Shown here in pieces: positions 13,718 through 23,698 of a stretch of 64,000 bases of DNA (its first letter is position 1; every line of letters begins with the position of its first letter). The translations under genes were made by a program, and so were the position numbers. The stretch comes from an uncultured Alphaproteobacteria bacterium (GTDB lineage: Bacteria > Pseudomonadota > Alphaproteobacteria > HIMB59 > GCA-002718135). The stretch is from positions 1-64,000 of the forward strand of contig CACLJX010000005.1 of NCBI GenBank assembly GCA_902607435.1, written 5' to 3'. The notes beneath the pieces are model-generated. The model made no database searches. It saw only the letters and a program-made list of their open reading frames with translations, and was not told the origin of the DNA.

Positions 13718-14341
13718 ATATTCTGAATCAACTATTTTGCCACTTTCATAATTAATTACGAAAGGACTACCAGTAGGTATTTCAATGGTTGATATTTCTT
13801 CAGGTCGATACAGGCCTACCATAATCATTGTTGCTCTTAATGAATTTCCATGAGCTACTATCAATATACTTTTCTTACTTTTTATTTCAGGTTCAATAAT
13901 TTTATCAAAATAAGGCTGAACACGTATTACTACATCTTTAAGGCTTTCTCCTCCGGGAGGAGCCACATCATAAGAACGTCTCCACTCATGAACCTGATTT
14001 TTTCCATATTTATCTGCTGTTTCTTTTTTGTTAAGTCCCACTAAATCACCATAATCTCTTTCATTTAAAGATTGGTTTTTTATTACAATGAGTTCATTGT
14101 TGTTATCCCATAAATGTGGTTGATTTATCTCAATAACTGCTAATCTTGCCGTTTCATTTGCTCTTTGCAAAACACTACTGAAAATTAAATCAATTCTAAT
14201 ATTATTTCTTTTAATTATTTTGCCAGCTGCTATTGCTTCATTCATTCCCTGAGTTGTTAATGGTACATCTTTCCAACCTGTAAAACGATTTTCAAGATTC
14301 CACTGACTTTGACCGTGACGTAGTAATATAAGTTTATTCAT
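13709..14341 (-). CDS. gpmA: 2,3-bisphosphoglycerate-dependent phosphoglycerate mutase
   Basis: A 210-residue glycolytic enzyme that interconverts 3- and 2-phosphoglycerate. LLRHGQSQWN at the N-terminus contains the phosphorylated His9, 'FTGWKDVPLT' follows, 'LNERDYGDLVG' carries the acid residue, and 'LIVAHGNSLRA' holds the second catalytic histidine. It is somewhat shorter than the E. coli enzyme (about 250), as is common in alphaproteobacteria. It is divergent from fumC. Confidence 0.93.
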   Translation of the reverse strand: MNKLILLRHGQSQWNLENRFTGWKDVPLTTQGMNEAIAAGKIIKRNNIRIDLIFSSVLQRANETARLAVIEINQPHLWDNNNELIVIKNQSLNERDYGDLVGLNKKETADKYGKNQVHEWRRSYDVAPPGGESLKDVVIRVQPYFDKIIEPEIKSKKSILIVAHGNSLRATMIMVGLYRPEEISTIEIPTGSPFVINYESGKIVDSEYLV

Positions 14342-14417
14342 AAATATATTTTTTTATCTTAATTTAGACGAAAATGTTATAAGTAAATAATTTAGTTTAT
14401 AAGTATATTTAATTAAT

Positions 14418-15797
14418 ATGAAAAGAAAAAGAATAGAAAACGACTCACTTGGTTCTAAAAAAATTGATGCTGATAGATTGTGGGGTGCTCAAACACAAAG
14501 ATCTTTAGACAATTTTAGAATTGGCAATGAAACTATGCCTGTTGAATTGATAATTGCGCTAGGATATCAAAAAAAAGCAGCTACTCTTGCTAATATAAAA
14601 TTAGGTCAATTAAATAAAAAAATTGGAAAAGCAATAATCAAAGCTTGTGATCAAATTATTAATTTAAAATTAATAAATGAATTCCCACTATCAGTTTGGC
14701 AAACAGGTTCTGGTACTCAAACAAATATGAATGCCAATGAAGTTATAAGTAATTATGCAATTAAATTATTAAAGGGCAAAATAGGTTCAAAAAAACCAGT
14801 TCATCCAAATGATCATGTAAATTTATCTCAATCATCTAATGATACCTTTCCAACTGTTATGCATATAGCCTGTACATTTGCTTCTATTAAATTGCTTAAT
14901 AATTTAGACAACTTAATAAAAGAATTTCAAAAAAAAATAAGGTTATTTAAAAATATTATTAAAATTGGAAGAACTCACACTCAAGATGCTACACCTTTAA
15001 CACTAGCTCAAGAATTTTCAGGTTATCTCGAACAGTTAAAAAATAACAAAAAAAGAATTAATCTTGCTTTAAAAGAACTATCGTTCCTTGCTCAGGGAGG
15101 AACTGCAGTTGGAACAGGTTTTAATGCTCCAAAAAACTTTGATAAAGTTTTTTGTAAGTTTGTATCTCAATTAACTAAAAATAAGTTTTCTCCTGCTCCA
15201 AACAAATTTGAATCGATTGCAACCCATGACTCTCTAGTAAATTTTTCTTCCAGCCTAAATTCTTTAGCAATATCCTTATTTAAAATTGGAAATGATATTC
15301 GTTTACTAGCATCAGGACCACGATCGGGATTAGGAGAATTATTACTACCAGAAAATGAACCAGGATCTTCAATTATGCCTGGTAAAATTAACCCTACACA
15401 AATTGAAGCTTTAACAATGGTTTGTACACATATAATTGGTAATCATACCAGTGTCTCAATAGCTGGATCCCAAGGCCATTTTGAGTTGAATACATATAAA
15501 CCTTTGATTGCTTACAATGTTCTTCAATCAATTAATCTACTCTCAGATGCTATAAAAAGTTTTAATAAAAATTGTCTATCCGGTCTCAAAGCTAACAAAA
15601 AACGTATACAAAATAATGTAAAAAATTCTCTTATGCTTGTAACTGCCTTAAACAAATATATTGGTTATGACAAAGCAGCAAAAATTGCGAGAAAAGCTTA
15701 CAAAGAAGATATTTCTTTAAAAGAAGCAGCACTAAAACTTAAACTAATCTCAGAAAAAGAATTTGATAAAATAGTACTGCCAAAAAAAATGATATAA
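14418..15797 (+). CDS. fumC: fumarate hydratase class II
   Basis: FumC hydrates fumarate to malate in the TCA cycle and acts as an iron-free homotetramer. The 459-residue length is standard. 'WQTGSGTQTNMNANEV' and 'HPNDHVNLSQSSNDTFPT' form the substrate site, and the superfamily signature GSSIMPGKINPTQ lies at about 317-329, with the mobile-loop serine in it. The region with 'IGRTHTQDATPLTL' holds the other active-site histidine. It ends 2 nt before the convergent lpxC stop. Confidence 0.95.
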   Translation: MKRKRIENDSLGSKKIDADRLWGAQTQRSLDNFRIGNETMPVELIIALGYQKKAATLANIKLGQLNKKIGKAIIKACDQIINLKLINEFPLSVWQTGSGTQTNMNANEVISNYAIKLLKGKIGSKKPVHPNDHVNLSQSSNDTFPTVMHIACTFASIKLLNNLDNLIKEFQKKIRLFKNIIKIGRTHTQDATPLTLAQEFSGYLEQLKNNKKRINLALKELSFLAQGGTAVGTGFNAPKNFDKVFCKFVSQLTKNKFSPAPNKFESIATHDSLVNFSSSLNSLAISLFKIGNDIRLLASGPRSGLGELLLPENEPGSSIMPGKINPTQIEALTMVCTHIIGNHTSVSIAGSQGHFELNTYKPLIAYNVLQSINLLSDAIKSFNKNCLSGLKANKKRIQNNVKNSLMLVTALNKYIGYDKAAKIARKAYKEDISLKEAALKLKLISEKEFDKIVLPKKMI

Positions 15798-15799
15798 TT

Positions 15800-16672
15800 T
15801 TATATTAATTTATAGTTTTGTTCATCTGATAATAACTTCCTGAGAAGTTTATTATTCAGAAAATGACCCGATTTTCTTCCATAAAAATAACCTTCAACAG
15901 GATGACCAGATAGATATAGATCACCAATACAATCTAACATTTTGTGTCTCACAAATTCATCTTTAAATCTTAGTCCTTCTTTGTTTAAAATTTTGTGCTG
16001 ACCCACAACTACTGCATTATCGAGTGTCCCTCCTATAGCAAAGCCATTTTTTCTTAGTTCATTCACATCTTTTTCAAAACCAAATGTTCTTGCATACGAA
16101 ATGTCACTTTTATAGTTGCCATTCAATAGTTGCAATTGACATGCTTGCTTGTTTATTAGAGTACTGTTGAATTCTATTTCAAAATCAATAGAAAATTGAT
16201 TACTTGGAACTATACGCGCAAAACTATCTTCCTTGTATACTGTTACTTCTTTAAGTACTTTAAGTATTTTTCTTTTATTGTTCTGTTCTTGTGTTGCTGC
16301 CTTTTCTATTAATTCCACAAAAGGAAAAGAGCTACCATCCATAATTGGAATTTCAGGTCCATCAACAAATATTTTTGCATTGTCAACATGCATTCCTGAT
16401 AAAGCACTCATTAAATGTTCTATAGTAGAAACAGATATTTTGTTTTCATTTGAAATAGTTGTTGATAAATTAGTGGAAGAAACATTTGACCATAAAGCTT
16501 TTATAGTATTATTTTCTTTAAGATCAGTTCTAATAAAAGTTATACCTGAGTTTGGACTATCAGGAGCAATTATTACATTTGCATAAATTCCAGAATGCAA
16601 GCCAATTCCTGAGAAATTTATTTCTTTTTGAAGAGTTTGTTGGTTAGATTTATTTATTGAATTAGCAATCAT
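15800..16672 (-). CDS. lpxC: UDP-3-O-acyl-N-acetylglucosamine deacetylase
   Basis: LpxC removes the acetyl group from UDP-3-O-acyl-GlcNAc, the committed step of lipid A synthesis, so the cell makes an LPS-type outer membrane. The zinc ligands are visible as His86 (in STIEHLMSAL), His243 and Asp247 (in VRHKMLD). His270, in RKSGH, is the catalytic base position. The length of 290 is close to the usual 300. It closes the dcw cluster after ftsZ but is separated from it by a terminator, so it may have its own promoter or depend on read-through. Confidence 0.95.
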   Translation of the reverse strand: MIANSINKSNQQTLQKEINFSGIGLHSGIYANVIIAPDSPNSGITFIRTDLKENNTIKALWSNVSSTNLSTTISNENKISVSTIEHLMSALSGMHVDNAKIFVDGPEIPIMDGSSFPFVELIEKAATQEQNNKRKILKVLKEVTVYKEDSFARIVPSNQFSIDFEIEFNSTLINKQACQLQLLNGNYKSDISYARTFGFEKDVNELRKNGFAIGGTLDNAVVVGQHKILNKEGLRFKDEFVRHKMLDCIGDLYLSGHPVEGYFYGRKSGHFLNNKLLRKLLSDEQNYKLI

Positions 16673-16675
16673 TTT

Positions 16676-16705
16676 TAAAAAAAGTGCCAGTTTCCTAGCA
16701 CTTTT
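16676..16705 (-). terminator. rho-independent terminator between ftsZ and lpxC
   Basis: On the minus strand AAAAGTGC pairs with GCACTTTT across a 10-nt loop, and the 3' arm runs into TTTTTTT. It lies about 70 nt past the ftsZ stop and directly before the lpxC start codon. Confidence 0.6.
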
Positions 16706-16773
16706 CTAATTATCAATATTTATAATGTTTCTCAATTAACTGAATATTACTAATTATTACCTAGTTAGTCTTT

Positions 16774-18387
16774 TCAATTGGCTTGTCTCCTTAAAAAAGT
16801 AGGCACATCTAGAAGTTCTTCTTCATTTTCTTGATTAAAATCTTCTGCTGATAACTCATCCTCAGAATTAATTTCATCAGAATTATCATCTTCAATTCCT
16901 TCATTAATTCCCTCAGTTTCTTCATTTTCATCAAGTGTTGGTTCTAGTTTAGATTTATCCTCAACAATATTGTCAACCTCATCTATAGATTTTTCATTAT
17001 CTAAAGTATCAAATAAACTAAGTTTTCTAACTGTCGTATTTGAATCTTCAAGTTTATGTTCATCATTTTCTGATCTAATATGTTCAAAATCCATAGAATC
17101 TTCTTCAGAATTTTCTAGTTCCTCATTACTATCATGATTTGTATTTTCAGAAGATTCTAATTCTTCTTTTAACTCTATCTCTCGTAATGATTCTGAAGAT
17201 TCTTCTTCAGATTTAGCTTCTTCCACATAAAAAGATTCTTTTTTTGTTTCTTCTTCAGTAGCATAATAAGTATCATTCTCAAGCTTATCTTCTATTGATT
17301 CAGAATGAGTTTCATTTTCAGATACTATTTTATCAAAGGTAGGTTTTTGATTTTGATATACTGAATTATCTATAGATAAAACAGCTGGTGATTCCAACGG
17401 GTTAGGAGAAGCTACACTACTAACATCAATGCCAGTTGCTACAATACTTACTCTTATAACACCTTCCAGTCGATCATCACACGTTGTACCATAAATAATG
17501 TTAGCATTTTCTTCAACTTCTTGCTTAATACGATTTGCAGCTTCATCAACCTCATAAAGAGTAATATCTTTTCCACCAGTAATATTAATAATAAGGCCTC
17601 TCGCACCTTTCAAAGAAACATCATCAATAAGAGGATTTGCAATAGCTGCTTCTGCTGCGGCTATAGCCCTTCCTTCTCCTGTTGCTTCACCAGTTCCCAT
17701 CATTGCTTTTCCCATTTCACTCATTACAGTTTTGACGTCAGAAAAATCAAGATTTATTAAACCTGGTTGTACCATCAAATCAGTTACTCCTCTTACTCCT
17801 GCATAAAGAACATCATCGGCCATCTTGAATGCATCCGCAAATGTAGTTTTTTCATTAGCAATTCTAAACAAGTTTTGATTTGGTATAATAAGTAAAGTAT
17901 CAACATACTGTTGTAATTGTTGTATTCCTTTATCTGCTATCTTCATTCTTTGAGTGCCTTCAAAATGAAAAGGTTTGGTTACTACTCCAACTGTTAATAT
18001 TCCTTTTTCTCTAGCTAGTTTGGCTATTACTGGAGCTGCTCCCGTACCTGTTCCGCCACCCATGCCTGCAGCTATAAATAGCATGTGGCTACCATTTAAT
18101 TTTTCATTTATTTCATCTATTGTCTCTTCTGCTGCTTGGCAACCAACATCTGGCCTCATACCTGCACCTAATCCTTTGGTGCTTTTAACTCCCAACTGTA
18201 TTTTTTTCTCACAACTTGCTATTTTTAATGCTTGGGCATCAGTATTAGCTATTAAAAAATCTACCCCTTCTAAATTTGAATTCATCATATTGTTTACTGC
18301 ATTACCTCCTGATCCTCCAACTCCTAAAACAGTTATCTGAGGACTTAAATTAGGTTCTGCATCTGGTATTGTAATATTTATAGTCAT
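16774..18387 (-). CDS. ftsZ: cell division GTPase FtsZ with a long acidic linker
   Basis: FtsZ polymerises into the cytokinetic ring. The tubulin signature GGGTGTG is at 110-116, the T7 catalytic loop NLDFSDVKT at 212-220, and the globular part ends near 322. About 200 residues of Glu/Ser/Asn/Asp-rich, low-complexity linker follow, then the conserved C-terminal peptide [11 protein letters not shown] (527-537) that binds FtsA and other partners. Total length 537 is well above the 383 of E. coli, the excess lying entirely in the linker; long linkers are usual in alphaproteobacteria. It follows ftsA by 82 nt. Confidence 0.97.
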   Translation of the reverse strand: MTINITIPDAEPNLSPQITVLGVGGSGGNAVNNMMNSNLEGVDFLIANTDAQALKIASCEKKIQLGVKSTKGLGAGMRPDVGCQAAEETIDEINEKLNGSHMLFIAAGMGGGTGTGAAPVIAKLAREKGILTVGVVTKPFHFEGTQRMKIADKGIQQLQQYVDTLLIIPNQNLFRIANEKTTFADAFKMADDVLYAGVRGVTDLMVQPGLINLDFSDVKTVMSEMGKAMMGTGEATGEGRAIAAAEAAIANPLIDDVSLKGARGLIINITGGKDITLYEVDEAANRIKQEVEENANIIYGTTCDDRLEGVIRVSIVATGIDVSSVASPNPLESPAVLSIDNSVYQNQKPTFDKIVSENETHSESIEDKLENDTYYATEEETKKESFYVEEAKSEEESSESLREIELKEELESSENTNHDSNEELENSEEDSMDFEHIRSENDEHKLEDSNTTVRKLSLFDTLDNEKSIDEVDNIVEDKSKLEPTLDENEETEGINEGIEDDNSDEINSEDELSAEDFNQENEEELLDVPTFLRRQAN

Positions 18388-18469
18388 GCAATTATCTCCG
18401 CCGTTTTAACTATAATTAACGTTTTCCCACCGAAACCGTCAATAAATATCTATATATTATGAATAATAT

Positions 18470-19693
18470 CTAAATGTATTGATCAAGCCAAGAAGAAAAA
18501 CGGCCTAAAATAGATTTTTTTTTATTTTTTTCCCTGTTTTTCAGTAAAAAATCTAATTCATAATCAGCTGGATTGTAAAGTAAAGTACCAACAGTTTGAG
18601 AAAATTGAGGTTTGATAAATTTACTTGATAATCCTGGTAATATCATAGGTTTCCCAATTCTAACATTGCTATCAAAAATAATTTGAGCATAGTCTTCAAT
18701 TCCTTCTAACAAAGCGCCTCCACCAGTAATCACTAAATTTTTAATTTGCTTATTGTGAAGATTATAATCTTTTAATTTTTGCCATACTAATTCTAAAGTT
18801 TCTTCAACTCTCGGTTTAATAATCGCGTTTACACTACTTCTATTAATTTGTTTAGATTGAGTATTTTCTGTGTCTGTGGATTGAATATCAATTATGTCAT
18901 ATTCATCACTAGGGCTTGTAATAACAGATCCATAAAGAGTTTTTAGTCTCTCGGCACTCTCAATAGTAGTTGAAAACTTTCTTGCTAAATCATTTGTTAT
19001 ATGCATCCCACCTACTTTTATTGAATTCATAAAAATTAATTTTTCATTTTCAAAAACAGATACAGAAGTTGAAGATGATCCAAAATCTATGCAAATAGCT
19101 CCTAATGATTTATCATCGTCAGTTAGTGTTGCAAGAGCTGAAGACAAAGGAGAGGGAATAAAATTTTCAATGTGAATATTTAAATGATTAAATATTGTAG
19201 AAATAGTCTTAATGAAATTTTCTTTTATTACAAATTTGTAAAAGTTAATTTTTAATTTATCCCCAAACATTCCTCTAGGGTCACTGACAATTGAATTCTG
19301 ATCTAATTCATAATTAATTATTGAATTATGTATGACCTGATAATTGTCTATTAAATTAAAAAAATCAGATTGATTTATAGCTTTTTTGATATGCAGATCA
19401 TTAATTTTTTCATTATTAAGATTTATCATACTATCAAAATACAATGAAAGAGAATCTACTGCTGGTACGTTGAGATTTATACTTAGTATTTCTGTTTGTG
19501 ATTCTTGAGCTGCATACAAAATAGTTTCATTAATCTCATTTTTTATTTTTTCTATATTTGTAATAATACTTTTTTTGACACTATTAGTAGGATTACTAAC
19601 AAAAGAAAGTATTTTTTGATAATTATTTTTTTTTGTATCACAAACTATACATGAAATTTTTGAATTTCCTATGTCTAGACCAACTTTAATCAT
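18470..19693 (-). CDS. ftsA: cell division actin homologue FtsA
   Basis: FtsA anchors FtsZ filaments to the membrane. This 407-residue protein has the actin-type ATP motifs VGLDIGNSKI at 3-12, ICIDFGSSSTSVSVF near residue 200, and LVITGGGALLEG near 322-333. The 1C subdomain sits between the first two. The last residues, 'SILGRFSSWLDQYI', form an amphipathic membrane-targeting helix. It lies 8 nt downstream of ftsQ in the tightly packed division operon. Confidence 0.96.
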   Translation of the reverse strand: MIKVGLDIGNSKISCIVCDTKKNNYQKILSFVSNPTNSVKKSIITNIEKIKNEINETILYAAQESQTEILSINLNVPAVDSLSLYFDSMINLNNEKINDLHIKKAINQSDFFNLIDNYQVIHNSIINYELDQNSIVSDPRGMFGDKLKINFYKFVIKENFIKTISTIFNHLNIHIENFIPSPLSSALATLTDDDKSLGAICIDFGSSSTSVSVFENEKLIFMNSIKVGGMHITNDLARKFSTTIESAERLKTLYGSVITSPSDEYDIIDIQSTDTENTQSKQINRSSVNAIIKPRVEETLELVWQKLKDYNLHNKQIKNLVITGGGALLEGIEDYAQIIFDSNVRIGKPMILPGLSSKFIKPQFSQTVGTLLYNPADYELDFLLKNREKNKKKSILGRFSSWLDQYI

Positions 19694-19701
19694 TACTTTA
19701 T

Positions 19702-20460
19702 TTATTCATTAAATTTAATAATTGCTTTTTCAGGCAGCCTTAGATCAATTGATTTAATTATTGATTTATCTTGATTAGATAAATTTTCATAAATTTCAAT
19801 GAAATGTTCAAAAGCCTCTCTAATTTCAAATTCTGGTAATTGAATTTTTATATCATTTTTGAGATTTATATCCCAGCGTCTGTTATTGATATATTCTGCT
19901 TCTTTAATAATTGTTTGCATAGAAAAAGGAGTGTGCATTATTAGATCAGCTAAATTTTCCTTAGCTTTTTCACCAAAAAAAATAATGTATTTGTAATCTC
20001 TGCTTTCATCAACAAAATCAATTACTTTTCCTAAATTGTCAATTAAAAGATAGTTTTGCCCATTAAAATATATTCCTATTGGTTGAGTTTCTTTAATAAT
20101 TATAGAAACTTTATTTTGAAAATTACTTTTCAAAGACACTGTCTTAATCCATTTATTCATTTTAATTTCTTTTGCAATATCTCTTAAAGGTAACAAAAAT
20201 ATAGATTTATTATAGTGTTTTATAAAATATTTTTCTATTTCATTAGATGATAAATTATTTAACCCTTTAATATTAATTTCATTAAATAAATAATTATAAT
20301 CCTTAGAAAGCGAATTTATTTCATTAGAAAAATATTTATAATAATCAAATTTAAAAAATTTATAACTAAAAAAAAATAATAAAATTAATGTAATAAGAGA
20401 AAAAATTCTTACAATTAAACTTTTTTTAATTCTTCTTTTATTGAGTACTATTTTGTTCAC
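19702..20460 (-). CDS. ftsQ: cell division protein FtsQ
   Basis: FtsQ is a single-pass divisome protein linking cytoplasmic and periplasmic parts. This 252-residue protein has a basic N-terminus (KRRIKKS), one membrane helix at about 15-35, then a POTRA domain (about 55-125, 'INEINIKGLNNLSSNEIEKY'-type start) and the beta-rich FtsQ domain ending 'SIDLRLPEKAIIKF'. It is shorter and more diverged than the enteric protein, but position between ddl and ftsA settles it. It overlaps ddl by 4 nt. Confidence 0.92.
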   Translation of the reverse strand: MNKIVLNKRRIKKSLIVRIFSLITLILLFFFSYKFFKFDYYKYFSNEINSLSKDYNYLFNEINIKGLNNLSSNEIEKYFIKHYNKSIFLLPLRDIAKEIKMNKWIKTVSLKSNFQNKVSIIIKETQPIGIYFNGQNYLLIDNLGKVIDFVDESRDYKYIIFFGEKAKENLADLIMHTPFSMQTIIKEAEYINNRRWDINLKNDIKIQLPEFEIREAFEHFIEIYENLSNQDKSIIKSIDLRLPEKAIIKFNE

Positions 20461-21437
20461 AAAGAAGAATGTATAAGTTTATCTATAAGAATAGTAAAAT
20501 TAATATTACGAAATTCAAGTTGTTCAGGCACGAGTGACAAAGGTGTTAAACCAGGCTGAGTATTTATTTCTAAAAAAAATAATTTATCATTATTTTCGTC
20601 ATATAAAAAATCAGATCTGCTAACTCCTTTACATCCAAGAGTATCATGAACAACTTTTGCATTTAATAGACATTTATTATATATTTTAGAAGGTATTGAT
20701 GCTGGCAAAATATGTTTGGAGAATCCTTTAGTATACTTAGCTTCATAATCAAAAATATTATTATTTGATAATATTTCAGTAACTTCTATAGGCTTTGAAA
20801 TCCCATTTTCTTCAATTATGCCAACTGTTAATTCTCTACTATTTATATAAGGCTCAATCATAAAATGATCATGATTTTTGTAAATTATTATTTCATCATG
20901 AAAGTTGTTAAAAAAAAATTCAACATCAGTTATTGATGAAAAAATTTTAACTCCAAAACTAGATCCACTTGAAGTAGGCTTCAAAATAAAAGGACCGGTA
21001 TTTTTAAAACATTCTATAAAATAGTTTTTATTAATTTTTTCTTTAGTGAAATCAAAAGATTTGAGATAATTCACTTGAGTTTTGTTAATAATTAATTTTG
21101 TTAAATGTTTATTAAAAGCATCTTTAGAAGCACGAATACCTGAATGTGTGTATTTTAATTTGTTATCTGATAAAATTTTCTGTATGGTGCCGTCTTCACC
21201 ATATGGGCCATGCAAACAGTTAAAACATACGTCAATATTTTTATATTTTTTTATTTTATCATGAAAATTTATTGGATTTACTAAAATAGATTCAAGATGA
21301 TAATTTAATTCTTTTATAGCTTTTTTTACTTCTTGCGCTGTGGAAATTGAAATTTCATGCTCTTCATTATAACCTCCTTCAAGTACTAAAATATTTTTAA
21401 TCAGATTCTTCTCCAATAATTTTAATTTCCCATTCAA
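20457..21437 (-). CDS. ddl: D-alanine--D-alanine ligase, start codon uncertain
   Basis: Ddl makes the D-Ala-D-Ala dipeptide for peptidoglycan. The ATP-grasp motifs are clear: 'LEGGYNEEHEISI' near the N-terminus, 'FNCLHGPYGEDG', 'KPTSSGSSFGV' and 'FLEINTQPGLTPLSL' with the metal ligands. No ATG is available. The frame opens at a TTG at 21437, within murB. By position the real start is probably later, at TTG 21416, CTG 21404 or ATT 21401; GGAGAAG lies 5-8 nt before the last two, which also overlap the murB stop. The product is then about 314-326 residues, normal for the family. Confidence 0.93.
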   Translation of the reverse strand: MNGKLKLLEKNLIKNILVLEGGYNEEHEISISTAQEVKKAIKELNYHLESILVNPINFHDKIKKYKNIDVCFNCLHGPYGEDGTIQKILSDNKLKYTHSGIRASKDAFNKHLTKLIINKTQVNYLKSFDFTKEKINKNYFIECFKNTGPFILKPTSSGSSFGVKIFSSITDVEFFFNNFHDEIIIYKNHDHFMIEPYINSRELTVGIIEENGISKPIEVTEILSNNNIFDYEAKYTKGFSKHILPASIPSKIYNKCLLNAKVVHDTLGCKGVSRSDFLYDENNDKLFFLEINTQPGLTPLSLVPEQLEFRNINFTILIDKLIHSSL

Positions 21438-22302
21438 GAGTTATATTAAATTTTTTATAGACTCTTTCTTGTACAGTTTTTCCCAAATTTTCTATATCTC
21501 TAGCAGTTGCTTTATTTTGATTGATAAAAAAATTAGCATGTTTAGTGCTAACTGAAGCTTCACCAATTTTAAGACCTTTACAATCAGATTCTTCAATTAA
21601 TTTAGCCGCATGGAATCCTTTAGGATTTTTAAATGTACTACCTCCCGTTTTGGTACGCAAAGGTTGGGACTTTTCACGTTTACACTTAATATTCTCTATC
21701 TTTAATCTAATTTTTTCTTTATCTCCAAAACCAACATTAAATACAGCTGAAGTTATAATATCGTTATGAGATAAATTTGAATTTCTATAAGTTAAATCAA
21801 GATCTTTTTTGCATAAATATTTTTTCAATCCATTTTTTGTTATTAGAGAAACTTTTTCTAAAACATCCTTAGTTTCACTCCCATAACATCCAGCATTCAT
21901 TTTTACCGCTCCCCCAACACTTCCAGGAATTCCTGAGAAGAATTCTAAATTTGATAAAGAATTAGATAAAGCAAATTTTGATAAGTTTAAATCCAGAATA
22001 CTTGCACCCGCATAAATAAAATTATTATTTACTGCTAAATTGTTAAATGATTTTCCAAGTTTAATTATTATTCCTCTAAAACCACCATCCCTTATCAATA
22101 AATTTGAACCAGCTCCCATAACAAACATAGGAATGTCTCTAGAATGATTTAGAATGATTTCTAGTTCTTTTTCATCAGCTACAAGACAAAAAAGATCAGC
22201 AAAACCACCTGCTCTAAACCACGTTGAAGATGAAGTATCATAATTAAAAAAAAAATTACTTTTTAAATTTTTGGATAATTGACTAAGTTGGTTGTATACC
22301 AT
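21397..22302 (-). CDS. murB: UDP-N-acetylenolpyruvoylglucosamine reductase
   Basis: MurB is a FAD enzyme that reduces UDP-GlcNAc-enolpyruvate to UDP-MurNAc. The 301-residue protein shows 'TWFRAGGFADLF', 'VMGAGSNLLIRDGGFRG' (FAD binding), 'GIPGSVGGAVKMNAGCYG' and 'GGSTFKNPKG' with the proton-donor serine. 'ASVSTKHANFFIN' marks the compact type II MurB class. It overlaps murC by 20 nt upstream and ddl downstream. Confidence 0.95.
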   Translation of the reverse strand: MVYNQLSQLSKNLKSNFFFNYDTSSSTWFRAGGFADLFCLVADEKELEIILNHSRDIPMFVMGAGSNLLIRDGGFRGIIIKLGKSFNNLAVNNNFIYAGASILDLNLSKFALSNSLSNLEFFSGIPGSVGGAVKMNAGCYGSETKDVLEKVSLITKNGLKKYLCKKDLDLTYRNSNLSHNDIITSAVFNVGFGDKEKIRLKIENIKCKREKSQPLRTKTGGSTFKNPKGFHAAKLIEESDCKGLKIGEASVSTKHANFFINQNKATARDIENLGKTVQERVYKKFNITLEWEIKIIGEESD

Positions 22303-23698
22303 GTTTTTCCATTAATTTATGTGCCCATTGTGAAATAGATCCTGCTCCCATAAAAATAATCAAATTTTTTTCATCATAAAATTTAGATAGTACTTGATCT
22401 AATTTTTTAAGTTCTTTTAAATAATAAACTTCTTGAGAATTATTTTTTTTTATATCTTTTGCCAACTTTGCAGAATTGACGTTTTTTATTAATTTTTCCC
22501 CAGCAGAATAGATATCACATACAAAAAGGATATCTATTTTTTTTAATATTGCTACAAAATCTTTATACAATTCATGGGTTCTAGAAAATCTGTGTGGTTG
22601 AAAAATTACTATTATCTTTTTATCTGCTATATGTTTTGCTATTTCATAGCTGGCCAGTATTTCATTAGGATGATGAGCGTAATCATCATAAATTTTACAC
22701 TTTTTAATATTTCCTAAAAATGTAAATCTTCTTTTAACTCCTTGAAAATCCTCTAAAGCAGTTTTAATTTTATAAATTGGTATATCAAGTAATAAAGCCA
22801 CAATTATTGAAGCAGAAGCATTTAGAATATTATGCTTACCTAATAAATTTAATTTAAATTGATAAGAATTATTATAATTATGAAAAATGTTTTTTTTAAT
22901 ATTAATTGAAAATAAGGTATGATCTTTTTTTAGCAAAAATTTTGTAATATTTATATCTGATTCTTTATTGTTATATCCATATGTAATAACTTTTCTTGTA
23001 TTAATTTTATAAGCTAATTTTCTAGAATTAATATTATCAAGACAAATTATAGAATATCCATAAAAAGGAACACTTGTTGCAAACTTTTTAAATGAAGAAA
23101 TTAAACTTCTAATATTTTTATAATAATCTAAGTGCTCAGAATCAATATTAGTAATTATGTTGATCTCATGAGGAAGCCTAAGAAAAGCTCCGTCACTTTC
23201 ATCAGCTTCGACTACTATCCACTTTCCTAAACCTAGACGATTATTATTTGCTAATGAATTAATAATACCACCATTAATTATTGTAGGATCCTTTCCTCCA
23301 ATATCTAAAATTGACCCAATTAAACTTGTGGTAGTTGTTTTTCCATGCGAACCTGCTACTGCAATTGCATGCTTGTAACGCATTAATTCTGCCAACATGT
23401 CGGCTCTACTAACAATTGGTATTCCTAGTTTTTTACTTTCTATAATTTCTGGATTATTTTTTTTTATGGCCGAAGAATAAACTACAGCACTAACATTTTT
23501 TATGTTAGATTTTTTATGATTTAAAAATATTATTATTTTTCTTTGTTTTAATCTTTTAACATTAGTATTTAACGAAATATCACTTCCTTGAACTGTATAT
23601 CCTTGATTTAGCATTAATTCAGCAATACCAGACATCCCAATACCGCCAATACCTATAAAATGAATTATTCCCTTTGTTACATTATTATTAATTGACAT
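22283..23698 (-). CDS. murC: UDP-N-acetylmuramate--L-alanine ligase
   Basis: MurC adds L-Ala to UDP-MurNAc, using ATP. The 471-residue protein has the N-terminal UDP-binding Rossmann motif 'FIGIGGIGMSGIAEL', the Mur-ligase P-loop 'VAGSHGKTTTTS' near 116-127, 'EADESDGAFLRL', and the C-terminal 'YDDYAHHPNEI' and 'QPHRFSRT' characteristic of MurC. The start follows the murG stop without a gap, consistent with coupled translation. Confidence 0.96.
   Translation of the reverse strand: MSINNNVTKGIIHFIGIGGIGMSGIAELMLNQGYTVQGSDISLNTNVKRLKQRKIIIFLNHKKSNIKNVSAVVYSSAIKKNNPEIIESKKLGIPIVSRADMLAELMRYKHAIAVAGSHGKTTTTSLIGSILDIGGKDPTIINGGIINSLANNNRLGLGKWIVVEADESDGAFLRLPHEINIITNIDSEHLDYYKNIRSLISSFKKFATSVPFYGYSIICLDNINSRKLAYKINTRKVITYGYNNKESDINITKFLLKKDHTLFSINIKKNIFHNYNNSYQFKLNLLGKHNILNASASIIVALLLDIPIYKIKTALEDFQGVKRRFTFLGNIKKCKIYDDYAHHPNEILASYEIAKHIADKKIIVIFQPHRFSRTHELYKDFVAILKKIDILFVCDIYSAGEKLIKNVNSAKLAKDIKKNNSQEVYYLKELKKLDQVLSKFYDEKNLIIFMGAGSISQWAHKLMEKHGIQPT

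Noticed and set aside
16233-16586. A 117-codon plus-strand frame
   Set aside because: Antisense to conserved lpxC, including the zinc-site region; no independent support.
17975-18340. A 121-codon open frame on the plus strand
   Set aside because: It lies wholly antisense to the highly conserved FtsZ GTPase domain and has no ribosome binding site or recognisable product; it is a shadow frame.
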